DNA of 64,000 bases, from NCBI RefSeq assembly GCF_021545335.1, contig NZ_CP089312.1, positions 3,410,001 to 3,474,000 of the forward strand, given 5' to 3'. The notes under the pieces are model-generated. The model was given only the letters and a program-made list of their open reading frames with translations. It had not been told where the DNA came from and searched no databases. Positions 34,855-45,058 of the stretch are shown piece by piece; the stretch's first letter is position 1; the number at the start of each line of letters is the position of its first letter. The DNA is from Streptomyces sp. GQFP (GTDB lineage Bacteria; Actinomycetota; Actinomycetes; Streptomycetales; Streptomycetaceae). Both the position numbers and the translations under genes were made by a program.

Positions 34855-36009
34855 ATGATCGACTTCGGTACTGAAGTGCGGGCGGCACTCAAGGCTCAGG
34901 GCAAGAGCCTGAGGGGTGCAGCCAGAGAGTTGCATTATGACGTCGCATACCTGAGCCGAGTCATCAACGGAAAGCAGCCTCCCTCTTCGGAAATAATCCG
35001 AGCCGTCAACGAATACCTCGGCCTGTCACTCACGGTGGAAGATGCCGGCGGCCCCCAAGATGACGAGATGGACGCTTGGGAGCTTGCTCGTCGAGTGCAG
35101 GCAAGTGATGTCGGGAACGCCACCCTTGAACGCCTTGAACTCACCTTTGACAGCTTGGCCATGGCTTACCCGAAGTCGAATCCTGCGGACTTGTTGCGCC
35201 AAGTGCGCAAGCATTCGGGTTACGTCGTAAAGCTCCTGGACGGTCGGAAGACTCTCTCTGAACACCGCCGCTTGTTGATTCTCGGCGGATGGCTTTCCCT
35301 GCTCGGAGCGACAGTCCATATCGACTTGATGCAGGACGATGCGGCTACGGCCCGGCTGGAGACAGCCGCAACCCTGGCGAGGGAAGCCGGATTCCCGGAT
35401 ATCGAAGCCTGGTGTTATGAAACTGAAGCTTGGCGGGTCCTCACTGACGGGGAGTATGTTCAGGCGGTGGACCTTTCCAGGGCGGCTCAGGAAATAGCCC
35501 CCTCTGGTACTTCAGCGTTGATTCAGGCAACGGCTCAAGAGGGCCGCGCACACGCACGATTGGGAAACGCGGCCGAGACATACGCCGCTATTGAACGAGT
35601 GCAGGAAATGTCAGCTTCACTCGGCACACCTGACACCCCGGAGCATCACTACCGGTACGACCCCGGTAAATCACTCTCCTATGTGGCAACGACTCTTGCT
35701 TGGCTGGGGGACTCGGCCGCTGAGCCCTACGCGCGGGAAATCATCAAGCAACTCAGTCCCAGCGATGATGTCACTATGTGGCCCAGGCGAGTGGCGTCTG
35801 CCAACATCGATCTGGCGCTGGTCCTGTTGAAGGGAAACCGGCTGGACGAAGCATGTGGCTCGGCGCAAAGTGCCATACTGTCGGGCCGTGTAGTCCCCTC
35901 AAATCATTGGCGTGCCCTGGAAGTCGTCAAAGCCGTTGAGGCTCGACAACTGCCAGAGAGCGCGGATTTGAGGGAGGCATACCAAGGACTCAAAGCTATC
36001 GAGCGATAG
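34855..36009 (+). CDS. XRE-family regulator with helical repeat C-terminus
   Basis: A 384-residue protein with a good ribosome site (GGGAGCGG before ATG). Residues 1-60 form a helix-turn-helix (GKSLRGAARELHYDVAYLSRVINGKQPP). The rest is helical and TPR-like, with repeated patterns such as WLSLLGATVHIDL, ARLETAATLAREAG and EGRAHARLGNAAETYAAIERVQEM. This is the layout of many Streptomyces XRE regulators that respond to small molecules or peptides. Base composition is clearly lower in GC than the neighbours (many A/T third positions), a sign of transfer. It is divergent from the small-gene chain that it probably controls. Confidence 0.85.
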   Translation: MIDFGTEVRAALKAQGKSLRGAARELHYDVAYLSRVINGKQPPSSEIIRAVNEYLGLSLTVEDAGGPQDDEMDAWELARRVQASDVGNATLERLELTFDSLAMAYPKSNPADLLRQVRKHSGYVVKLLDGRKTLSEHRRLLILGGWLSLLGATVHIDLMQDDAATARLETAATLAREAGFPDIEAWCYETEAWRVLTDGEYVQAVDLSRAAQEIAPSGTSALIQATAQEGRAHARLGNAAETYAAIERVQEMSASLGTPDTPEHHYRYDPGKSLSYVATTLAWLGDSAAEPYAREIIKQLSPSDDVTMWPRRVASANIDLALVLLKGNRLDEACGSAQSAILSGRVVPSNHWRALEVVKAVEARQLPESADLREAYQGLKAIER

Positions 36010-36162
36010 CGAGCCGTCCGCCACCGGCGGCCTGCGGGGGCGAAGAAACCCTCCCCGACCTGCACCTTCCCCCACTCCACGCGCCGTTGTCAGTGGCCTG
36101 CGCTAGCTTCGTCGTGTTGGGTCGCGATGGGGCGACGGAGACAGCCAAGGGGTGGGTTGGCG

Positions 36163-37194
36163 ATGAGTGACGGCACTGCTACTGCTACTACAGACCTCGA
36201 TCTGCAACTCGAACGGCACCGCGTCGAGCTGACCGGCTACTGCTACCGCATGCTCGGCTCCTCCTTCGAGGCCGAGGACGCCGTGCAGGACACGATGGTC
36301 CGTGCCTGGCGGAGCTACGAGAAGTTCGAGGGGCGGTCCAGTCTGCGTTCCTGGCTGTATCGCATCGCCACCAACGTCTGCCTGGACATGCTCACCGCCG
36401 GCAACAAGCGCGCCCGTCCCATGGACCTCACCGACTCCACCCCCCTCGCCCGCGCCGCCCTCTCCCCCCGCCCGGACAACACCTGGCTGGAGCCGATGCC
36501 GGACGCCCGCGTGCTGCCCACCGTCGAGGACCCGGCGGAGGCAGCCGTGGCCAAGGAGTCCGTCCGGCTCGCCTTCATGGCCGCCCTGCAGCAACTCCCC
36601 GCGAAACAACGGGCCGTGCTGATCCTCCGGGAAGTGCTGGCCTGGAAGGCGAGCGAGGTCGCCGAGCTGCTCGACACCTCCGTCGCGTCCGTCAACAGTG
36701 CCCTCCAGCGGGCCCGGGCCACCCTCGCGGAACGCGATCACAGCGGCGCCGACGCGACCGTCTCCGACCCCCTCGACGAGGAGCAGCAGAAGCTCCTTGA
36801 GCGCTATGTCGCCGCGTTCGAGGGGTACGACATGACGGCCCTCACCGCGCTGCTGCACGAGGACGCCGTCATGACGATGCCGCCGTTCGACCTGTGGCTG
36901 ACCGGGCCCGAGGACATCACGGGCTTCATGACGACGCTCGGCGCCGCCTGCGCGGGCTCGCACCTCGTGCCGGTCGCCGTCAACGGTCTGCCGGGCTTCG
37001 CCCAGTACAAGCCGGACGAGGAGACGGGCGGCTTCTCCCCCTGGGCGGTCCAGGTGCTGGAGATCTCAGACGGCCGGATCACCGGGTTCCACTGCTTCCT
37101 CGACACAAAGCGCTGGTTCCCGCTCTTCGGGCTCCCCCTCCACTTCCCCCTCGATGGCGAAGGAGAGGCCGACCAGGTTCAGGAGGGCGAGTAG
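36163..37194 (+). CDS. ECF sigma factor with SnoaL-like C-terminal domain
   Basis: A 343-residue sigma factor. Region 2 is at about 14-85 (YCYRMLGSSFEAEDAVQDTMVRAW, LRSWLYRIATNVCLDML) and region 4 at about 145-200 (LPAKQRAVLILREVLAWKASEVAELL, SVASVNSALQRARATLAERD). A SnoaL-like domain of about 125 residues follows (LLHEDAVMTMPPFDLWLTGPED ... PWAVQVLEISDGRITGFHCFLD). This matches the ECF subgroup with a fused SnoaL_2 domain, in which the tail replaces an anti-sigma factor as the regulatory part. Its last 129 bases overlap the STAS gene on the other strand. Confidence 0.9.
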   Translation: MSDGTATATTDLDLQLERHRVELTGYCYRMLGSSFEAEDAVQDTMVRAWRSYEKFEGRSSLRSWLYRIATNVCLDMLTAGNKRARPMDLTDSTPLARAALSPRPDNTWLEPMPDARVLPTVEDPAEAAVAKESVRLAFMAALQQLPAKQRAVLILREVLAWKASEVAELLDTSVASVNSALQRARATLAERDHSGADATVSDPLDEEQQKLLERYVAAFEGYDMTALTALLHEDAVMTMPPFDLWLTGPEDITGFMTTLGAACAGSHLVPVAVNGLPGFAQYKPDEETGGFSPWAVQVLEISDGRITGFHCFLDTKRWFPLFGLPLHFPLDGEGEADQVQEGE

Positions 37195-37464
37195 GGCGGG
37201 GGTCGGGTCCCGGAGGCGGAATCCGCCTCCGGACCTGCGGGCCGTGAGCTGGAGGCGGGCCAGTAGTTCCACCGCGTCCAGGCCCGGCGGGCCCAGCCCC
37301 GCCACATCGCACACCACCACCCCGCTCCCGCCGGCGCCCAGCAGCGCCCGCACGTCCTCGCACAGCCCCGGCACCTCATCCCTGGTGACGGGGCCGGTCA
37401 GCACGAGTACAGCCGGTGTCATGGCATCCACGATCGGTAGACCGGGCAGCCACCCGTAACTCAT
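37066..37464 (-). CDS. STAS-domain protein
   Basis: A 132-residue protein from ATG 37464 (GGAGG about 12 bases upstream); ATG 37423 is an alternative. The STAS core reads AVLVLTGPVTRDEVPGLCEDVRALL, VVVCDVAGLGPPGLDAVELLARLQLTARR, where the usual phospho-acceptor Ser is replaced in the VAGLGPPGLDAVE loop. The C-terminal tail is acidic. STAS proteins act as anti-sigma antagonists or sensors. The gene overlaps the 3' end of the sigma factor gene antisense by 129 bases, so transcripts of the two may interfere. Confidence 0.75.
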   Translation of the reverse strand: MSYGWLPGLPIVDAMTPAVLVLTGPVTRDEVPGLCEDVRALLGAGGSGVVVCDVAGLGPPGLDAVELLARLQLTARRSGGGFRLRDPTPALLALLNLVGLSFAIEGEVEGEPEEREPALCVEEAVEPGDPAV

Positions 37465-37615
37465 CGCCCGCCCCCGCCTCCGCTCTCGCCCACCCGTTGA
37501 GATCGCTTTGACTCGCACCGCTCCCGCCCCGGAGAGTTGCGTGTATGCCCCACGAACCGGTCCCGCCCGCGATACCCCACGGCCTCCTTTCCTCCCCGCC
37601 CGCGAAGGAGGCTCC

Positions 37616-38536
37616 GTGCAGGGGGTGTTGACCGGGTTCGCGGTGATCGCCGTGGTCATCGGCGTCGGTTATGCGATCGGGCTGCGCGGTTATCTCGGGG
37701 ACAACGGACGCGAGGTCCTGACCAAGCTCGCCTTCCACGTGGCCACCCCGGCCCTGCTGTTCACCATGCTCGCCCGGGCCGACCTGTCGGTGATCTTCTC
37801 CAGCCGGCTCCTGATCACCGCGCTGAGCACGGTCGCCGCGGCGAGTGTCTTCATCGCGGTGGGTGTCGTACGCCGCTGGGGCGCCGGACGTACCACGATC
37901 GGCGCCCTCTGCTCCAGCTACGTCAACTCGGGCAACCTGGGTATCCCGATCGCGGTGTACGTGCTGGGGGACGCCTCGCTCGTCGCGCCGGTGCTGCTGT
38001 TCCAGCTGATCGTGGTCACGCCGGTCGCGCTGACCGTCCTCGATCTGACGGGCATCGGTGAGAAGGGCCCGCTGTGGCGGCAGTTGATCACACCGATACG
38101 CAACCCCATCGCCGTCGCCACGCTCGCCGGGGTGCTGGTGGCGGCGACAGGGCTCACCGTCCCCGCGCCGGTCATGGACCCGCTGACCCTGATCGGCAAC
38201 ATGTCCGTCCCGGCGGTGCTGATGGCGTTCGGTATCTCGCTGTGCGGCAGCACCCTGCCGTTGCGCGGCTCGGAGCGGACTCCCGTACTGCTGTCGGTCG
38301 CCCTGAAGTCGGTGGGGCAGCCGGCGGTCGCCTGGGCGCTGGGCGCAGGGGTTTTCGGGCTGCACGGCGCGCCCCTGCTCGACGTGGTGGTGACCTCGGC
38401 GCTGCCCGCCGCCCAGAACCTCTTCACGTACGCGGGCCGCTACCGCGTCGGCGAGACCCTGGCCCGCGAGTCGATCCTGCTGTCGACGATCCTGGCCGTA
38501 CCGGTGCTGGTGGTCGTGGCGGCGCTGCTGGGCTGA
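37616..38536 (+). CDS. AEC (auxin efflux carrier) family transporter
   Basis: A 306-residue membrane protein with about ten TM helices in two five-helix halves. GTG at 37616 follows GAAGGAGG at ideal spacing; an ATG-type start further upstream would add a hydrophilic leader without a site. Typical AEC features are the N-terminal VIGVGYAIG helix, the crossover region with SSYVNSGNLGIPIAVYV, the late helix pair with FGISLCGSTLP, and ALPAAQNLFTYAGRY with its conserved Ala-Gln-Asn. Substrates of bacterial members include carboxylates and malonate; the one here is unknown. Confidence 0.9.
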   Translation: MQGVLTGFAVIAVVIGVGYAIGLRGYLGDNGREVLTKLAFHVATPALLFTMLARADLSVIFSSRLLITALSTVAAASVFIAVGVVRRWGAGRTTIGALCSSYVNSGNLGIPIAVYVLGDASLVAPVLLFQLIVVTPVALTVLDLTGIGEKGPLWRQLITPIRNPIAVATLAGVLVAATGLTVPAPVMDPLTLIGNMSVPAVLMAFGISLCGSTLPLRGSERTPVLLSVALKSVGQPAVAWALGAGVFGLHGAPLLDVVVTSALPAAQNLFTYAGRYRVGETLARESILLSTILAVPVLVVVAALLG

Positions 38537-38542
38537 CCTGCC

Positions 38543-39136
38543 TCAGTTGAGGGGAAACTCGCCGGTGTCGAGATCAAGGCCGAAAGGTTCCGGCAAGGTG
38601 AGCTTCTCGCCGTACTCCACCGATGCGAGGACGCGATACGTACCGTTCCGCGGTTCGCCGTAGAGCGTGGCCGTGGGCCGACCGCTGTGCCAGGGGTCGA
38701 GGAGGAGGTAGAGCGGCACCCCGGCCTGAGCGTAACCGTGGGTCTTCTTGATGCGGTCGTGATTGGCGTTGCTCTGGGACGTGATCTCGACGACCAGTTC
38801 GGCCTCGTCGGCGGGTACGCGTTTCCGGCGGCGCAGGGCAGCCCTCGGCACCACGCACAGGTCCGGCACGAACAGTCCGGCCGTCTCAGCGAGCGTCAGC
38901 CCGAGCGTCTGGTAGATGCCCCAGTCGCAGTCGGCGGGGATCGATCCGTACAGACGTTGCTGAAGGAGTTCGGCTGTGTCGTTGTGTTCCTCGGACGGCG
39001 GCGGCGGCACGGTGACGATCCCTTCGATGATCTCCACCTTGCTGCCCTCGGGAGCGTCGGTCTCCTCCCAGACACGGACGACCTCGTCCCAACCCGTACC
39101 CCGGGGGGACTCGGGCTTGGCACTGAGTGCGCTCAT
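38543..39136 (-). CDS. Uma2-family (PD-(D/E)XK-like) protein
   Basis: A 197-residue protein from ATG 39136 with GGAG eight bases upstream. The Uma2 fold motifs are an N-terminal acidic helix EGSKVEIIEGIVTV, then FVPDLCVVPR, the core ELVVEITSQSNANHDRIKKTHGYAQAGVPLYLLLDP with the D...ExT...K pattern of restriction-endonuclease-like proteins, and a beta-rich end. Such proteins are abundant in Streptomyces and their targets are unknown. It ends six bases from the convergent AEC gene and follows deoA after a hairpin. Confidence 0.82.
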   Translation of the reverse strand: MSALSAKPESPRGTGWDEVVRVWEETDAPEGSKVEIIEGIVTVPPPPSEEHNDTAELLQQRLYGSIPADCDWGIYQTLGLTLAETAGLFVPDLCVVPRAALRRRKRVPADEAELVVEITSQSNANHDRIKKTHGYAQAGVPLYLLLDPWHSGRPTATLYGEPRNGTYRVLASVEYGEKLTLPEPFGLDLDTGEFPLN

Positions 39137-39177
39137 GGCGGTGTCTCCAATCGGTACGTCACCGATCCCAGCATGCC

Positions 39178-39211
39178 GAACGGGACCGGCGGCGGTCCAC
39201 CGATCCCGTTC
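39178..39211 (-). terminator. Hairpin downstream of deoA
   Basis: GAACGGGA (39178-39185) pairs with TCCCGTTC (39204-39211). It lies between deoA and the Uma2 gene, so the nucleoside operon may end here. Confidence 0.6.
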
Positions 39212-39233
39212 ACCTGAAAGGGGAAAACCCAGG

Positions 39234-40517
<1,284 letters not shown>

Positions 40518-40578
40518 GGCTTGGCTTCCTTCCGGTGGTTCCAGTAGTTCTGAGAACCGGTCGTTCTGCGAAACTGTG

Positions 40579-40619
40579 CGGCCCCCCGGAGTAGGTACTC
40601 GACCAACTCCAGGGGGCCG
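40579..40619 (-). terminator. Intercistronic hairpin between cdd and deoA
   Basis: CGGCCCCC ... GGAGT pairs with ACTCC ... GGGGGCCG, with one bulge on each side, around a 13-base loop. It could attenuate deoA or stabilise the upstream message. Confidence 0.7.
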
Positions 40620-40627
40620 TACGGGAG

Positions 40628-41026
40628 TTACTTGGTGAGATGGTCCGGGCCGAAGGCCTGGGGCAGCATCTCCGAGAGGGGCAGGATGCCCGCCGGGGTC
40701 TCCAGGAGCAGGGTCGCGCCCCCGAACTCGTACAGCAGCTGTCGGCAGCGGCCGCACGGGACGAGGATGTCGCCCTTGCCGTCGACGCACGTGAAGTGCG
40801 TCAGCCGGCCGCCGCCCGTCAGCTGGAGTTCGGAGACCAGGCCGCACTCGGCGCACAGCCCGATGCCGTACGAGGCGTTCTCGACGTTGCAGCCCGAGAC
40901 CGTACGGCCGTCGTCGACCAGGGCCGCGGCGCCGACCGGGTAGCCGGAGTAGGGGGCGTACGCCCGGGACATCGCGTCCCGCGCCACCGCCCGCAGCTTC
41001 TCCCACTCCACCCCGTCGACGCTCAC
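40628..41026 (-). CDS. cdd: Cytidine deaminase
   Basis: A 132-residue tetrameric-type cytidine deaminase. The zinc motif is CAE (in GLCAECG) with PCGRCRQ, so three Cys ligands as in Bacillus-type enzymes. CNVENASYG binds the nucleoside. GTG 41026 overlaps the permease stop (GTGA). It converts imported cytidine or deoxycytidine to uridine forms, which deoA then cleaves. The placement right behind the transporter permeases fits a direct salvage role. Confidence 0.95.
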   Translation of the reverse strand: MSVDGVEWEKLRAVARDAMSRAYAPYSGYPVGAAALVDDGRTVSGCNVENASYGIGLCAECGLVSELQLTGGGRLTHFTCVDGKGDILVPCGRCRQLLYEFGGATLLLETPAGILPLSEMLPQAFGPDHLTK

Positions 41027-42285
41027 TTGCCCTGCCCCCTGCGATACGGCATGCCGTCCGCCTTGGGCATCCGCAGGCGCTGCGCCGAGAAGGACAGGAC
41101 CAGCAGGGTCACGATGTACGGCGCCGCCGTCACCAGCTGACGCGGGACCTCGTTCGTGTCGGCGTACCAGAAGAACATCAGCGCCGAGATGACGGCCGTG
41201 ATCACGGCGGGCACGTACCGCTTCTTCCACACCAGGTAGGCCACGCCGACCACCAGCAGGATCGCCAGAAGCAGGATCAGCGCGTGCACGTTGGTCGTGC
41301 CGCCGCGCAGGTTGAGGCTGTCGGTGTAGCCGAACAGGCCCGCGCCGAGGGCGAGTCCGCCCGGCATCCAGTTGCCGAAGATCATCGCGGCGAGACCGAT
41401 GTAGCCGCGCCCGGCCGTCTGGCCGTCGAGGTACACGTTCGAGGCGACGATCGACAGGAACGCGCCGCCGAGGCCGGCGAAGCCGCCCGAGATGATCACG
41501 GCGAGGTACTTGTACTTGTAGACGTTGACGCCGAGCGACTCAGCCGCCACCGGGTTCTCGCCGCAGGAGCGCAGGCGCAGGCCGAAGGCGGTGCGCCACA
41601 GGACCCACCAGGTGCCGGGTACGAGGGCCACCGCGATGACCGTCAGCGGGGAGAGGTCGGTGACCAGACCGCCGAGGAGGCCTCCGATGTCGGAGATCAG
41701 GAACCAGTGCTTCTGGTTGAGTGTGTCCAGCCCGCTCGACAACCCTGGGATGTCGAAGGTGCCGAGGGAGTCGATCGGCGGGGACTGCTTGGAGGAGCCC
41801 CCCTCGGCGTTCTCGAAGGTGAACTTCGAGAGGTAGCGGGCGGTGCCGAGGGCCAGGATGTTGATGGCCACACCGGAGACGATGTGGTTGACGTTGAAGG
41901 TGACGGTCGCGATCGCGTGCAGTACGGCACCCAGCGCCCCGCCGATGATGCCGAAGGCGATGCCCACCCACGGGCCCCACTGGTAACCGGCCCAGGCACC
42001 GAACCAGGTGCCGAGGATCATCATGCCTTCGAGGCCGATGTTGACGACGCCCGCGCGCTCGGCCCACAGTCCGCCGAGGCCCGCGAGGCCGATCGGGACG
42101 GCGAGGCGCAGGGCCGTGGACATCTGGCCGGTGGAGGTGATGCCGTCGGCGCCGGTGATCAGGCGCACGACCGACGTCAGGACCAGCACGCCCGCGATGA
42201 TCAGCAGGAGTACCGGGAGCGAGATCCGGCGGCTGCCCTTGCCGGGCTGCTGCGCCTGCGGCTTGGCGATGGTCTGGGTGCTCAT
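41023..42285 (-). CDS. Nucleoside ABC transporter permease (second)
   Basis: A 420-residue permease of the branched-chain amino acid/ribose type superfamily, with 10-11 TM helices. ADGITSTGQMSTALRLAVPIGLAGLGGLWAERAGVVNIGLEGMM is the typical N-terminal NupQ-like region (shown here in part: GVVNIGLEGMM), and the cytoplasmic loop has LRLRSCGENPVAAESLGVNV. ATG overlaps the first permease stop (ATGA). With the other permease it forms the channel that takes nucleosides handed over by BMP lipoproteins. The N-terminus is a Gln/Lys-rich cytoplasmic tail. Confidence 0.93.
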   Translation of the reverse strand: MSTQTIAKPQAQQPGKGSRRISLPVLLLIIAGVLVLTSVVRLITGADGITSTGQMSTALRLAVPIGLAGLGGLWAERAGVVNIGLEGMMILGTWFGAWAGYQWGPWVGIAFGIIGGALGAVLHAIATVTFNVNHIVSGVAINILALGTARYLSKFTFENAEGGSSKQSPPIDSLGTFDIPGLSSGLDTLNQKHWFLISDIGGLLGGLVTDLSPLTVIAVALVPGTWWVLWRTAFGLRLRSCGENPVAAESLGVNVYKYKYLAVIISGGFAGLGGAFLSIVASNVYLDGQTAGRGYIGLAAMIFGNWMPGGLALGAGLFGYTDSLNLRGGTTNVHALILLLAILLVVGVAYLVWKKRYVPAVITAVISALMFFWYADTNEVPRQLVTAAPYIVTLLVLSFSAQRLRMPKADGMPYRRGQGK

Positions 42286-43412
42286 CGGGCCGCCACCTCC
42301 TTCTGGGTGGAGTTGTTGTCGGCGGCGGCCGCTGCCAGTTCGGCGCCGACCTGACGCTGCTGGCGGCGCAGACCCCACTGACGTACGGCCTCGTACGAGA
42401 TGACGACCGCGAAGACGATCAGGCCCTGCATGATGGTGGCGATCTCCTTCTCGTACGCCACCGGGGTCGCGTAGTCGAGGGCGGGGGACGCCTTGTCGAG
42501 GAAGGCCCACAGCAGCGCGGCGAACGCGATGCCGCCGGGGTTGTTGCGGCCGAGGAGGGCGATGCCGATGGCGGTGAAGCCGAGGCCCGCCGGGAAGCTC
42601 AGGCTGTAGGTGTGGACCTCGCCGAGCAGCAGCGGCAGGCCGGACATGCCCGCCACACCGCCGGAGATCAGCATCGACATGAGGACCATGCGCTTGGCGT
42701 CGACGCCGGAGGCCGCAGCGGCCGACTCGGACTCACCGGTGGCGCGCAGGTCGAAGCCGAAGCGGGTGCGGTTGAGGACGGCCCAGTACAGGATGCCGAG
42801 GAGGACGGCGAGGAAGACCAGGCCGTAGATCTCGCCGACGTCCGCGCCGAGGTCGATGCCCGGGAACCAGCCGGACTCCTTCATCACACCGGTCGTGTTG
42901 TTGTTGCCGACCTGCACGCCCCAGTTGTCGGAGAGCATCAGCCAGCCGATGAGGCTGGTCGCGATCGCGTTCAGCATGATCGTCGAGACGACCTCGCTCA
43001 CGCCCCGGGTGACCTTCAGGATGCCCGCGATACCGGCCCAGAAGGCGCCGGTGAGCATGGCGACCAGGAGGAGCAGCGGGATCTGGAGGAAGGACGGGAG
43101 CGATACGTTCGCGCCGACCGCGGCCGTCATCATCGCGCCGAGGCGGTACTGGCCGTCGACGCCGATGTTGAACAGGTTCATCCGGAAGCCGAGGGCGACC
43201 GCGAGGGCGGCGATGTAGTACATCGACGCCTGGTTGACGATGAGGACCTGGACGTCGGAGAACGACGCCTGCTCCAGCATCAGGGAGTACGGCTCGAACG
43301 GGTTGCGGCCCGAGGCGAGCAGCACCACCGAGGTCAGGGCGATCGCCGCGACGAGCGCGATGACCGGCCCGGCCACCGCCAGGAGCAGCCGCTCCTTGTC
43401 GAACTTCTTCAT
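42282..43412 (-). CDS. Nucleoside ABC transporter permease (first)
   Basis: A 376-residue permease with 9-10 TM helices, homologous in pattern to NupP/BmpE-type subunits. FRMNLFNIGVDGQYRLGAMM corresponds to the NxGxEGQ loop, and RATGESESAAAASGVDAKR is the ATPase-contact loop. The C-terminal tail is Ala/Gln-rich. ATG 43412 overlaps the ATPase stop (ATGA). It acts with the second permease in the cell membrane. Coupled translation of the whole set is likely. Confidence 0.93.
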   Translation of the reverse strand: MKKFDKERLLLAVAGPVIALVAAIALTSVVLLASGRNPFEPYSLMLEQASFSDVQVLIVNQASMYYIAALAVALGFRMNLFNIGVDGQYRLGAMMTAAVGANVSLPSFLQIPLLLLVAMLTGAFWAGIAGILKVTRGVSEVVSTIMLNAIATSLIGWLMLSDNWGVQVGNNNTTGVMKESGWFPGIDLGADVGEIYGLVFLAVLLGILYWAVLNRTRFGFDLRATGESESAAAASGVDAKRMVLMSMLISGGVAGMSGLPLLLGEVHTYSLSFPAGLGFTAIGIALLGRNNPGGIAFAALLWAFLDKASPALDYATPVAYEKEIATIMQGLIVFAVVISYEAVRQWGLRRQQRQVGAELAAAAADNNSTQKEVAAR

Positions 43413-45058
43413 CGGGCCTCGTCCTCCCCGGACTCGACGTGCTCCAGGTGGCCGGTCGCGGCACCCGTCATGGCCGAGCCCAGCTCTTCCGGCGTGATAC
43501 TGGCCGGGTCGGCGTCGGCGACCAGCCTGCCGTTGTAGATGACGCGCAGGGTGTCCGACAGGCCGATCAGCTCGTCCAGGTCGGCGGAGATCAGCAGCAC
43601 GGCCAGTCCTTCGCGGCGGGCCTCGCGGATCTGGTCCCAGATCTGTGCCTGGGCGCCGACGTCCACACCCCGGGTGGGGTGGGCGGCGATCAGGAAACGC
43701 GGCTTGTGGGTCATCTCGCGGCCGACGATCAGCTTCTGCTGGTTGCCGCCGGACAGCGAGGCGGCGGTGACGTCGATGCCGGGTGTGCGGACGTCGTACG
43801 CCTCGACGATGCGGCGGGTGTCCTCCTGGGCGCCCTTCGGGTCGAGCCAGAAGCCGCGCTTGCCCTTGCTGTTGGGCTTCTCGGTGACATGGCCGAGGAT
43901 GCGGTTCTCCCACAGCGGGGCTTCGAGGAGCAGGCCGTGGCGGTGACGGTCCTCGGGGATGTAACCGATGCCGTGCTCGCGGCGCTTGCGGGTGGGCCAG
44001 GGGGTGATCTCGTCGCCGGCCAGGGCGATGGTGCCGGAGTCGGCGTTCTTGAGGCCGATGAGGGCTTCGATCAGCTCCGTCTGGCCGTTGCCCTCGACGC
44101 CGGCGATACCGAGAACCTCGCCCGCGTGGATGGTGAAGGAGACGTTGTCCACGGCGAGCTTCACCGAGCCGCGCTCCACCTCGGACATCAGCAGGCCGGC
44201 CGATGCCTGGTTGCTGAGCTGGATCGTGCCCTTGTCGATGACGGTGAGGTCGCGGACCTCGATCACCGGCCGGTCCGTCACCGTCGACTCCGCGGTCTCC
44301 GGCGTCGGCAGTTCGCTGCCCACCATCAGCTCGGCGAGCTGACGGGGGGTCGTCTGGGAGGGGACGGCCGTGCCGACCGTCGTACCGCGCCGGATGACGG
44401 TGATCTCGTCGGCGACCGAGAGGACCTCGCCCAGCTTGTGGGAGATGAAGATGACGGCCAGGCCCTCGGACTTGAGTTCGCGCAGGTTCTCGAAGAGGGC
44501 GTCGACCTCCTGCGGGACGAGGACGGCGGTCGGCTCGTCGAGGATGAGGGTCCTGGCGCCGCGGTAGAGGACCTTGAGGATCTCGACGCGCTGGCGGTCG
44601 GCGACGCCGAGGTTCTCGACGAGGGCGTCCGGGCGGACGTTCAGCCCGTAGCGGTCGGAGATCTCCTTGATCTTCCGGCGGGCGCCGCCGCCGATGCCGT
44701 GGAGCTTCTCGCTGCCCAGGACCACGTTCTCCAGGACGGTGAGGTTGTCCGCGAGCATGAAGTGCTGGTGGACCATGCCGATGCCGCGCGCGATGGCGTC
44801 GGCCGGCGACGAGAAGGCCACCTGCTCACCGTCGACCTCGATGGTGCCCTCGTCCGGCTTCTGCATGCCGTAGAGGATCTTCATCAGGGTGGACTTGCCG
44901 GCCCCGTTCTCACCGACGAGGGCGTGCACGGTGCCCTTCTTGACCGCGAGGTGGATGTCGTGGTTGGCGACCACACCGGGGAACCGCTTGGTGATGCCCG
45001 TCAGCTCGACCGCGGTCGTCGACTGAGCGGTGAGCGGAGGGCTGCTGGACGCGTCGAT
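43409..45058 (-). CDS. Nucleoside ABC transporter ATPase (double ABC) with probable ATC start
   Basis: A 549-residue protein if started at ATC 45058. AAGGAG lies eight bases before that ATC, and no ATG, GTG or TTG occurs in frame between the upstream stop and GTG 44974, which would cut off the first beta strands (VELTGITKRFPG). Two ABC modules follow, as in RbsA/MglA-type importers. The first has Walker A GENGAGKST and Walker B LILDEPTAVL; the second has a degenerate P-loop GVEGNGQTE and the signature LSGGNQQKL. It powers nucleoside import together with the two permeases. The operator palindrome lies 30 bases upstream. Confidence 0.88.
   Translation of the reverse strand: MDASSSPPLTAQSTTAVELTGITKRFPGVVANHDIHLAVKKGTVHALVGENGAGKSTLMKILYGMQKPDEGTIEVDGEQVAFSSPADAIARGIGMVHQHFMLADNLTVLENVVLGSEKLHGIGGGARRKIKEISDRYGLNVRPDALVENLGVADRQRVEILKVLYRGARTLILDEPTAVLVPQEVDALFENLRELKSEGLAVIFISHKLGEVLSVADEITVIRRGTTVGTAVPSQTTPRQLAELMVGSELPTPETAESTVTDRPVIEVRDLTVIDKGTIQLSNQASAGLLMSEVERGSVKLAVDNVSFTIHAGEVLGIAGVEGNGQTELIEALIGLKNADSGTIALAGDEITPWPTRKRREHGIGYIPEDRHRHGLLLEAPLWENRILGHVTEKPNSKGKRGFWLDPKGAQEDTRRIVEAYDVRTPGIDVTAASLSGGNQQKLIVGREMTHKPRFLIAAHPTRGVDVGAQAQIWDQIREARREGLAVLLISADLDELIGLSDTLRVIYNGRLVADADPASITPEELGSAMTGAATGHLEHVESGEDEAR

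Noticed and set aside
33155..36009. Prophage or complete conjugative element
   Set aside because: No integrase, replication or transfer ATPase gene is present; only small genes and one XRE regulator.
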